Of a stretch of 64,000 nt of DNA, positions 40,401-50,954 are shown piece after piece. The DNA comes from Aplectana chamaeleonis (Eukaryota; Nematoda; Chromadorea; Rhabditida; Cosmocercidae), in the NCBI GenBank assembly GCA_029168955.1, contig JAPDOI010000171.1, positions 1-64,000 of the forward strand, given 5' to 3'. Under the pieces are notes generated by a model that was given only the letters and a program-made list of their open reading frames with translations, had not been told where the DNA came from and searched no databases. Position numbers and translations under genes: made by a program. How positions within the stretch are numbered: position 1 is the first letter of the stretch; the number at the start of each line of letters is the position of its first letter.

Positions 40401-43400
40401 CGCGTACAACATGTGCGGGGCCCATGAACAACCAAGAAGTACTTTGTGAGAAAGTGGGCGGGGCTTCGGGTCCACCGCGTAAAACGAGACGGAAAGTGCC
40501 CGGGACTGCGGAGTCGACGCGTACAACATGTGCGGGGCTCGAGGACAACCAATAAGTACTTTGTAAACGTGGTCGGGGCTTCGGGCCCATTGCGTAAAAC
40601 GAGACGGAAAGTGCCCGGGACTGCGGAATCGACGCGTACGACATGTGCGGGGCCCATGGACAACCAAGAAGTACTTTGTGAGAAAGGGCGGGGCTTCGGG
40701 TCCACCGCGTAAAACGAGACGGAAAGTGCCCGGGACTGCGGAGTCGACGCGTACAACATGTGCGGGGCTCGAGGACAACCAATAAGTACCTTGTAAACGC
40801 GGTCGGGGCTTCGGGCCCAGCGGGTAAAGCGAGACGGAAAGTGCCCGGGACTGCGGAGTCGACGCGTACAACATGTGCGGGGCCCATGGACAACCAAGAA
40901 GTACTTTGTGAGAAAGGGCGGGGCTTCGGGTCCACCGCGTAAAACGAGACGGAAAGTGCCCGGGACTGCGGAGTCGACGCGTACAACATGTGCGGGGCTC
41001 GAGGACAACCAAGAAGTACTTTGTGAGAAAGGGCGGGGCTTCGGGTCCACCGCGTAAAACGAGACGGAAAGTGCCCGGGACTGCGGAGTCGACGCGTACA
41101 ACATGTGCGGGGCTCGAGGACAACCAAGAAGTACTTTGTGAGAAAGGGCGGGGCTTCGGGTCCACCGCGTAAAACGAGACGGAAAGTGCCCGGGACTGCG
41201 GAGTCGACGCGTACAACATGTGCGGGGCTCGAGGACAACCAATAAGTACCTTGTAAACGTGGTCGGGGCTTCGGGCCCATCGCGTAAAACGAGACGGAAA
41301 GTGCCCGGGACTGCGGAATCGACGCGTACAACATGTGCGGGGCCCATGGACAACCAAGAAGTACTTTGTGAGAAAGGGCGGGGCTTCGGGTCCACCGCGT
41401 AAAACGAGACGGAAAGTGCCCGGGACTGCGGAGTCGACGCGTACAACATGTGCGGGGCTCGAGGACAACCAATAAGTACCTTGTAAACGTGGTCGGGGCT
41501 TCGGGCCCATCGCGTAAAACGAGACGGAAAGTGCCCGGGACTGCGGAATCGACGCGTACGACATGTGCGGGGCCCATGGACAACCAAGAAGTACTTTGTG
41601 AGAAAGGGCGGGGCTTCGGGTCCACCGCGTAAAACGAGACGGAAAGTGCCCGGGACTGCGGAGTCGACGCGTACAACATGTGCGGGGCTCGAGGACAACC
41701 AAGAAGTACTTTGTGAGAAAGGGCGGGGCTTCGGGTCCACCGCGTAAAACGAGACGGAAAGTGCCCGGGACTGCGGAGTCGACGCGTACAACATGTGCGG
41801 GGCCCATGGACAACCAAGAAGTGCTTTGTGAGAAAGGGCGGGGCTTCGGGTCCACCGCGTAAAACGAGACGGAAAGTGCCGGGACTGCGGAGTCGACGCG
41901 TACAACATGTGCGGGGCTCGAGACAACCAATAAGTACTTTGTAAAAGTGGCGGGGCTTCGGGCCCATCGCGTAAAACGAGACGGAAAGTGCCCGGGACTG
42001 CGGAATCGACGCGTACGACATGTGCGGGGCCCATGGACAACCAAGAAGTACTTTGTGAGAAAGGGCGGGGCTTCGGGTCCACCGCGTAAAACGAGACGGA
42101 AAGTGCCCGGGACTGCGGAGTCGACGCGTACAACATGTGCGGGGCTCGAGGACAATCAATAAGTACCTTTGTAAACGTGGTCGGGGCTTCGGGCCCATCG
42201 CGTAAAACGAGACGGAAAGTGCCCGGGACTGCGGAATCGACGCGTACGACATGTGCGGGGCTCATGGACAACCAAGAAGTACTTTGTGAGAAAGGGCGGG
42301 GCTTCGGGTCCACCGCGTAAAACGAGACGGAAAGTGCCCGGGACTGCGGAGTCGACGCGTACAACATGTGCGGGGCCCATGAACAACCAAGAAGTACTTT
42401 GTGAGAAAGGGCGGGGCTTCGGGTCCACCGCGTAAAACGAGACGGAAAGTGCCCGGGACTGCGGAGTCGACGCGTACAACATGTGCGGGGCTCGAGGACA
42501 ACCAATAAGTACCTTGTAAACGTGGTCGGGGCTTCGGGCCCATCGCGTAAAACGAGACGGAAAGTGCCCGGGACTGCGGAATCGACGCGTACGACATGTG
42601 CGGGGCCCATGGACAACCAAGAAGTACTTTGTGAGAAAGGGCGGGGCTTCGGGTCCACCGCGTAAAACGAGACGGAAAGTGCCCGGGACTGCGGAGTCGA
42701 CGCGTACAACATGTGCGGGGCTCGAGGACAACCAAGAAGTACTTTGTGAGAAAGGGCGGGGCTTCGGGTCCACCGCGTAAAACGAGACGGAAAGTGCCCG
42801 GGACTGCGGAGTCGACGCGTACAACATGTGCGGGGCCCATGGACAACCAAGAAGTACTTTGTGAAAGTGAGCGGGGCTTCGGGTCCACCGCGTAAAACGA
42901 GACGGAAAGTGCCCGGGACTGCGGAGTCGACGCGTACAACATGTGCGGGGCTCGAGGACAACCAATAAGTACCTTGTAAACGTGGTCGGGGCTTCGGGCC
43001 CATCGCGTAAAAACGAGACGGAAAGTGCCCGGGACTGCGGAATCGACGCGTACGACATGTGCGGGGCCCATGGACAACCAAGAAGTACTTTGTGAGAAAG
43101 GGCGGGGCTTCGGGTCCACCGCGTAAAACGAGACGGAAAGTGCCCGGGACTGCGGAGTCGACGCGTACAACATGTGCGGGGCTCGAGGACAACCAATAAG
43201 TACCTTGTAAACGTGGTCGGGGCTTCGGGCCCATCGCGTAAAACGAGACGGAAAGTGCCCGGGACTGCGGAGTCGACGCGTACAACATGTGCGGGGCCCA
43301 TGGACAACCAAGAAGTACTTTGTGAGAAAGGGCGGGGCTTCGGGTCCACCGCGTAAAACGAGACGGAAAGTGCCCGGGACTGCGGAGTCGACGCGTACAA

Positions 43401-46400
43401 CATGTGCGGGGCCCATGAACAACCAAGAAGTACTTTGTGAGAAAGGGCGGGGCTTCGGGTCCACCGCGTAAAACGAGACGGAAAGTGCCCGGGACTGCGG
43501 AGTCGACGCGTACAACATGTGCGGGGCTCGAGGACAACCAATAAGTACCTTGTAAACGTGGTCGGGGCTTCGGGCCCATCGCGTAAAACGAGACGGAAAG
43601 TGCCCGGGACTGCGGAGTCGACGCGTACAACATGTGCGGGGCCCATGGACAACCAAGAAGTACTTTGTGAGAAAGGGCGGGGCTTCGGGTCCACCGCGTA
43701 AAACGAGACGGAAAGTGCCCGGGACTGCGGAGTCGACGCGTACAACATGTGCGGGGCTCGAGGACAACCAATAAGTACCTTGTAAACGTGGTCGGGGCTT
43801 CGGGCCCATCGCGTAAAACGAGACGGAAAGTGCCCGGGACTGCGGAATCGACGCGTACGACATGTGCGGGGCCCATGGACAACCAAGAAGTACTTTGTGA
43901 GAAAGGGCGGGGCTTCGGGTCCACCGCGTAAAACGAGACGGAAAGTGCCCGGGACTGCGGAGTCGACGCGTACAACATGTGCGGGGCTCGAGGACAACCA
44001 AGAAGTACTTTGTGAGAAAGGGCGGGGCTTCGGGTCCACCGCGTAAAACGAGACGGAAAGTGCCCGGGACTGCGGAGTCGACGCGTACAACATGTGCGGG
44101 GCCCATGGACAACCAAGAAGTGCTTTGTGAGAAAGGGCGGGGCTTCGGGTCCACCGCGTAAAACGAGACGGAAAGTGCCCGGGACTGCGGAGTCGACGCG
44201 TACAACATGTGCGGGGCTCGAGGACAACCAATAAGTACCTTGTAAACGTGGTCGGGGCTTCGGGCCCATCGCGTAAAACGAGACGGAAAGTGCCCGGGAC
44301 TGCGGAATCGACGCGTACGACATGTGCGGGGCCCATGGACAACCAAGAAGTACTTTGTGAGAAAGGGCGGGGCTTCGGGTCCACCGCGTAAAACGAGACG
44401 GAAAGTGCCCGGGACTGCGGAGTCGACGCGTACAACATGTGCGGGGCTCGAGGACAATCAATAAGTACCTTGTAAACGTGGTCGGGGCTTCGGGCCCATC
44501 GCGTAAAACGAGACGGAAAGTGCCCGGGACTGCGGAATCGACGCGTACGACATGTGCGGGGCCCATGGACAACCAAGAAGTACTTTGTGAGAAAGGGCGG
44601 GGCTTCGGGTCCACCGCGTAAAACGAGACGGAAAGTGCCCGGGACTGCGGAGTCGACGCGTACAACATGTGCGGGGCCCATGAAGAACCAATAAGTACCT
44701 TGTAAACGTGGTCGGGGCTTCGGGCCCATCGCGTAAAACGAGACGGAAAGTGCCCGGGACTGCGGAATCGACGCGTACGACATGTGCGGGGCCCATGGAC
44801 AACCAAGAAGTACTTTGTGAGAAAGGGCGGGGCTTCGGGTCCACCGCGTAAAACGAGACGGAAAGTGCCCGGGACTGCGGAGTCGACGCGTACAACATGT
44901 GCGGGGCTCGAGGACAACCAAGAAGTACTTTGTGAGAAAGGGCGGGGCTTCGGGTCCACCGCGTAAAACGAGACGGAAAGTGCCCGGGACTGCGGAGTCG
45001 ACGCGTACAACATGTGCGGGGCCCATGGACAACCAAGAAGTACTTTGTGAGAAAGGGCGGGGCTTCGGGTCCACCGCGTAAAACGAGACGGAAAGTGCCC
45101 GGGACTGCGGAGTCGACGCGTACAACATGTGCGGGGCTCGAGGACAACCAATAAGTACCTTGTAAACGTGGTCGGGGCTTCGGGCCCATCGCGTAAAACG
45201 AGACGGAAAGTGCCCGGGACTGCGGAATCGACGCGTACGACATGTGCGGGGCCCATGGACAACCAAGAAGTACTTTGTGAGAAAGGGCGGGGCTTCGGGT
45301 CCACCGCGTAAAACGAGACGGAAAGTGCCCGGGACTGCGGAGTCGACGCGTACAACATGTGCGGGGCCCATGAACAACCAAGAAGTACTTTGTGAGAAAG
45401 GGCGGGGCTTCGGGTCCACCGCGTAAAACGAGACGGAAAGTGCCCGGGACTGCGGAGTCGACGCGTACAACATGTGCGGGGCCCATGGACAACCAAGAAG
45501 TACTTTGTGAGAAAGGGCGGGGCTTCGGGTCCACCGCGTAAAACGAGACGGAAAGTGCCCGGGACTGCGGAGTCGACGCGTACAACATGTGCGGGGCTCG
45601 AGGACAACCAATAAGTACCTTGTAAACGTGGTCGGGGCTTCGGGCCCATCGCGTAAAACGAGACGGAAAGTGCCCGGGACTGCGGAATCGACGCGTACGA
45701 CATGTGCGGGGCCCATGGACAACCAAGAAGTACTTTGTGAGAAAGGGCGGGGCTTCGGGTCCACCGCGTAAAACGAGACGGAAAGTGCCCGGGACTGCGG
45801 AGTCGACGCGTACGACATGTGCGGGGCCCATGGACAACCAAGAAGTACTTTGTGAGAAAGGGCGGGGCTTCGGGTCCACCGCGTAAAACGAGACGGAAAG
45901 TGCCCGGGACTGCGGAGTCGACGCGTACAACATGTGCGGGGCTCGAGGACAATCAATAAGTACCTTGTAAACGTGGTCGGGGCTTCGGGCCCATCGCGTA
46001 AAACGAGACGGAAAGTGCCCGGGACTGCGGAATCGACGCGTACGACATGTGCGGGGCCCATGGACAACCAAGAAGTACTTTGTGAGAAAGGGCGGGGCTT
46101 CGGGTCCACCGCGTAAAACGAGACGGAAAGTGCCCGGGACTGCGGAGTCGACGCGTACAACATGTGCGGGGCCCATGAACAACCAAGAAGTACTTTGTGA
46201 GAAAGGGCGGGGCTTCGGGTCCACCGCGTAAAACGAGACGGAAAGTGCCCGGGACTGCGGAGTCGACGCGTACAACATGTGCGGGGCTCGAGGACAACCA
46301 ATAAGTACCTTGTAAACGTGGTCGGGGCTTCGGGCCCATCGCGTAAAACGAGACGGAAAGTGCCCGGGACTGCGGAATCGACGCGTACGACATGTGCGGG

Positions 46401-49400
46401 GCCCATGGACAACCAAGAAGTACTTTGTGAGAAAGGGCGGGGCTTCGGGTCCACCGCGTAAAACGAGACGGAAAGTGCCCGGGACTGCGGAGTCGACGCG
46501 TACAACATGTGCGGGGCTCGAGGACAACCAAGAAGTACTTTGTGAGAAAGGGCGGGGCTTCGGGTCCACCGCGTAAAACGAGACGGAAAGTGCCCGGGAC
46601 TGCGGAGTCGACGCGTACAACATGTGCGGGGCCCATGGACAACCAAGAAGTACTTTGTGAGAAAGGGCGGGGCTTCGGGTCCACCGCGTAAAACGAGACG
46701 GAAAGTGCCCGGGACTGCGGAGTCGACGCGTACAACATGTGCGGGGCTCGAGGACAACCAATAAGTACCTTGTAAACGTGGTCGGGGCTTCGGGCCCATC
46801 GCGTAAAACGAGACGGAAAGTGCCCGGGACTGCGGAATCGACGCGTACGACATGTGCGGGGCCCATGGACAACCAAGAAGTACTTTGTGAGAAAGGGCGG
46901 GGCTTCGGGTCCACCGCGTAAAACGAGACGGAAAGTGCCCGGGACTGCGGAGTCGACGCGTACAACATGTGCGGGGCTCGAGGACAACCAATAAGTACCT
47001 TGTAAACGTGGTCGGGGCTTCGGGCCCATCGCGTAAAACGAGACGGAAAGTGCCCGGGACTGCGGAGTCGACGCGTACAACATGTGCGGAGCCCATGGAC
47101 AACCAAGAAGTACTTTGTGAGAAAGGGCGGGGCTTCGGGTCCACCGCGTAAAACGAGACGGAAAGTGCCCGGGACTGCGGAGTCGACGCGTACAACATGT
47201 GCGGGGCCCATGAACAACCAAGAAGTACTTTGTGAGAAAGGGCGGGGCTTCGGGTCCACCGCGTAAAACGAGACGGAAAGTGCCCGGGACTGCGGAGTCG
47301 ACGCGTACAACATGTGCGGGGCTCGAGGACAACCAATAAGTACCTTGTAAACGTGGTCGGGGCTTCGGGCCCATCGCGTAAAACGAGACGGAAAGTGCCC
47401 GGGACTGCGGAGTCGACGCGTACAACATGTGCGGGGCCCATGAACAACCAAGAAGTACTTTGTGAGAAAGGGCGGGGCTTCGGGTCCACCGCGTAAAACG
47501 AGACGGAAAGTGCCCGGGACTGCGGAGTCGACGCGTACAACATGTGCGGGGCTCGAGGACAACCAATAAGTACCTTGTAAACGTGGTCGGGGCTTCGGGC
47601 CCATCGCGTAAAACGAGACGGAAAGTGCCCGGGACTGCGGAATCGACGCGTACGACATGTGCGGGTCCCATGGACAACCAAGAAGTACTTTGTGAGAAAG
47701 GGCGGGGCTTCGGGTCCACCGCGTAAAACCAGACGGAAAGTGCCCGGGACTGCGGAGTCGACGCGTACAACATGTGCGGGGCTCGAGGACAACCAATAAG
47801 TACCTTGTAAACGTGGTCGGGGCTTCGGGCCCATCGCGTAAAACGAGACGGAAAGTGCCCGGGACTGCGGAGTCGACGCGTACAACATGTGCGGGGCCCA
47901 TGAACAACCAAGAAGTACTTTGTGAGAAAGGGCGGGGCTTCGGGTCCACCGCGTAAAACGAGACGGAAAGTGCCCGGGACTGCGGAGTCGACGCGTACAA
48001 CATGTGCGGGGCTCGAGGACAACCAATAAGTACCTTGTAAACGTGGTCGGGGCTTCGGGCCCATCGCGTAAAACGAGACGGAAAGTGCCCGGGACTGCGG
48101 AGTCGACGCGTACAACATGTGCGGGGCCCATGAACAACCAAGAAGTACTTTGTGAGAAAGGGCGGGGCTTCGGGTCCACCGCGTAAAACGAGACGGAAAG
48201 TGCCCGGGACTGCGGAGTCGACGCGTACAACATGTGCGGGGCCCATGAACAACCAAGAAGTACTTTGTGAGAAAGGGCGGGGCTTCGGGTCCACCGCGTA
48301 AAACGAGACGGAAAGTGCCCGGGACTGCGGAGTCGACGCGTACAACATGTGCGGGGCTCGAGGACAACCAATAAGTACCTTGTAAACGTGGTCGGGGCTT
48401 CGGGCCCATCACGTAAAACGAGACGGAAAGTGCCCGGGACTGCGGAATCGACGCGTACGACATGTGCGGGGCCCATGGACAACCGAGAAGTACTTTGTGA
48501 GAAAGGGCGGGGCTTCGGGTCCACCGCGTAAAACGAGACGGAAAGTGCCCGGGACTGCGGAGTCGACGCGTACAACATGTGCGGGGCTCGAGGACAACCA
48601 ATAAGTACCTTGGAAACGTGGTCGGGGCTTCGGGCCCATCGCGTAAAACGAGACGGAAAGTGCCCGGGACTGCGGAATCGACGCGTACGACATGTGCGGG
48701 CCCATGGACAACCAAGAAGTACTTTGTGAGAAAGGGCGGGGCTTCGGGTCCACCGCGTAAAACGAGACGGAAAGTGCCCGGGACTGCGGAGTCGACGCGT
48801 ACAACATGTGCGGGGCCCATGAACAACCAAGAAGTACTTTGTGAGAAAGGGCGGGGCTTCGGGTCCACCGCGTAAAACGAGACGGAAAGTGCCCGGGACT
48901 GCGGAGTCGACGCGTACAACATGTGCGGGGCTCGAGGACAACCAATAAGTACCTTGTAAACGTGGTCGGGGCTTCGGGCCCATCGCGTAAAACGAGACGG
49001 AAAGTGCCCGGGACTGCGGAATCGACGCGTACGACATGTGCGGGGCCCATGGACAACCAAGAAGTACTTTGTGAGAAAGGGCGGGGCTTCGGGTCCACCG
49101 CGTAAAACGAGACGGAAAGTGCCCGGGACTGCGGAGTCGACGCGTACAACATGTGCGGGGCCCATGGACAACCAAGAAGTACTTTGTAAGAGAGGGCGGG
49201 GCTTCGGGTCCACCGCGTAAAACGAGACGGAAAGTGCCCGGGACTGCGGAGTCGACGCGTACAACATGTGCGGGGCCCATGGACAACCAAGAAGTACTTT
49301 GTGAAAAAGGGCGGGGCTTCGGGTCCACCGAGTAAAACGAGACGGAAAGTGCCCGGGACAGCGGAGTCGACGCGTACAACATGTGCGGGGCCCGGGGACA

Positions 49401-50697
49401 ACCAATAAGTACCTTGTAAACGTGGTCGGGGCTTCGGGCCCATCGCGTAAAACGAGACGGAAAGTGCCCGGGACTGCGGAATCGACGCGTACGACATGTG
49501 CGGGGCCCATGGACAACCAAGAAGTACTTTGTGAGAAAGGGCGGGGCTTCGGGTCCACCGCGTAAAACGAGACGGAAAGTGCCCGGGACTGCGGAGTCGA
49601 CGCGTACAACATGTGCGGGGCCCATGGACAACCAAGAAGTACTTTGTAAGAGAGGGCGGGGCTTCGGGTCCACCGCGTAAAACGAGACGGAAAGTGCCCG
49701 GGACTGCGGAGTCGACGCGTACAACATGTGCGGGGCCCATGGACAACCAAGAAGTACTTTGTGAGAAAGGGCGGAGCTTCGGGTCCACCGAGTAAAACGA
49801 GACGGAAAGTGCCCGGGACAGCGGAGGTGACGCGTACAACATGTGCGGGGCCCGGGGACAACCAAGCAGTACTATGTGAAAATGGGCGGGCTTTGGGCCC
49901 ATCGCGTGAAACGACACGGAAGGAGCGTGGGACTGCGGAATCGACGCGTACGACATGTGCGGGGCCCATGGACAACCAAGAAGTACTTTGTGAGAAAGGG
50001 CGGTGCTTCGGGTCCATCGCGTAAAACGAGACGGAAAGTGCCCGGGACTGCGGAATCGACGCGTACGACATGTGCGGGGCCCATGGACAACCAAGAAGTA
50101 CTTTGTGAGAAAGGGCGGGGCTTCGGGTCCACCGCGTAAAACGAGACGGAAAGTGCCCGGGACTGCGGAGTCGACGCGTACAACATGTGCGGGGCCCATG
50201 GACAACCAAGAAGTACTTTGTAAGAGAGGGCGGGGCTTCGGGTCCACCGCGTGAAACGAGACGGAAAGTGCCCGGGACTGCGGAGTCGACGCGTACAACA
50301 TGTGCGGGGCCCATGGACAACCAAGAAGTACTTTGTGAAAAAGGGCGGAGCTTCGGGTCCACCGAGTAAAACGAGACGGAAAGTGCCCGGGACAGCGGAG
50401 TCGACGCGTACAACATGTGCGGGGCCCGGGGACAACCAATAAGTACCTTGTAAACGTGGTCGGGGCTTCGGGCCCATCGCGTAAAACGAGACGGAAAGTG
50501 CCCGGGACTGCGGAATCGACGCGTACGACATGTGCGGGGCCCATGGACAACCAAGAAGTACTTTGTGAGAAAGGGCGGTGCTTCGGGTCCATCGCGTAAG
50601 CCGATACGGAAAGTGCCGGGGACTGCGGGGTCGACGCGTGCAACATGTGCGGGGCCCGGGGACAACCAAGCAGTACTATGTGAGAATGGACGGTGCT
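40401..50697. repeat. 115-bp array, block D (multi-monomer higher-order units)
   Basis: Two monomer types alternate. Type A carries GGGCCCATGG, AAGAAGTACTTTGTGAG and TCCACCGCG. Type B carries GGCTCGAGG, AATAAGTACCTTGTAAACG, GGTCGGGG and CCCATCGCG, usually followed by GGAATCGACGCGTACGAC. Successive type-B units between 40.5 and 49.4 kb lie about 230, 345 or 460 bp apart, so dimers, trimers and tetramers are interspersed. Copies are nearly identical to each other, more so than in block B. Confidence 0.85.
49153..50697. repeat. Short-range block duplications at the right end of the array
   Basis: A run of three marked monomers (TTTGTAAGAGAGGG, then CCACCGAGTAAAAC with GGGACAGCGG, then GGGCCCGGGGACAACC) starts at about 49,153, 49,613 and 50,187. 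The third monomer continues as AATAAGTACC in the first and last copies and as AAGCAGTACTATG in the middle one. The array then ends in a half unit at 50,653-50,697. Confidence 0.85.
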
Positions 50698-50719
50698 AAA
50701 GATTCTTCGGATATTGTTG

Positions 50720-50885
50720 TGCTGTGAATTGTGTCCTTCATTTTAAACCTAGATTCAACCTATTGTTGCGAAATCTACACAGTAGTTGTGTATTGCGCCC
50801 TTAAAACCTACATTCGACCTATCGCTGTAGTACACATATAGTGGTTGCGTATTGCGTCCTTTAAACCTTCATCGCAGCAGGTCAT
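50720..50885. repeat. 60-bp flanking repeat, right side (about 3 copies)
   Basis: GTGAATTGTGTCCTTC, GTTGTGTATTGCGCCCTT and GTTGCGTATTGCGTCCTTTA start about 60 bp apart (50,724, 50,784, 50,843). The last is nearly the same as GTTGCGTATTGGGTCCTTTA at 20,134, left of the satellite, in the same orientation. The remainder of each unit is diverged from the left copies. Confidence 0.75.
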
Positions 50886-50954
50886 TTGTAAGACCCACGT
50901 AGAATGCTATTGTTAATGGTTTCCGAGCGAGGCTGGCAAAGTCAGTATTTCGTT

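Larger units (their letters stand above)
20198..50697. repeat. 115-bp satellite array, about 265 units
   Basis: The stretch is uninterrupted head-to-tail copies of a 115-bp unit. Landmarks in order are GTCGACGCGTACAACATGTG, GGGGCCCATGGACAACC, AAGAAGTACTTTGTGAGAAA, GGGCGGGGCTTCGGG, CCGCGTAAAACGAGACGG and GTGCCCGGGACTGCGGA. The unit is about 60% GC with 12 CpG. Most length differences are 1-3 bp, at the GTGAGAAAGG / GTAAAAGTGAGCGG site. The minus strand has no stop in any of the three frames of the consensus, so chance frames run to 2,569 codons, cycling through the same three translations. No spacers, transposase or rRNA-like control elements are present. Left junction: about 20,198, inside a 60-bp repeat. 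Right junction: about 50,697, within a half unit. Confidence 0.98.

Noticed and set aside
42156..49865. Giant minus-strand ORF of 2,569 codons (also 1,958, 1,570, 1,296 and 1,273 codons elsewhere in the array)
   Set aside because: All are stop-free readings of the 115-bp satellite that cycle through three frames; parallel frames are open at the same time and there is no unique coding sequence.
20195..50599. Dozens of 60-codon plus-strand ORFs starting MRGPWTTKKYF or MRGSRTTNKYL
   Set aside because: They repeat with the 115-bp unit and are bounded by the GTAAAA stop in the unit; periodicity artefacts.
20198..50697. 5S rRNA gene cluster (the unit is close to 120 bp)
   Set aside because: No 5S-like internal control region or secondary structure is seen, and there is no spacer between units.
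1..50697. Centromere call
   Set aside because: Two long satellites are suggestive, but no CENP-B-like box is recognised and many nematodes are holocentric; sequence alone cannot decide.
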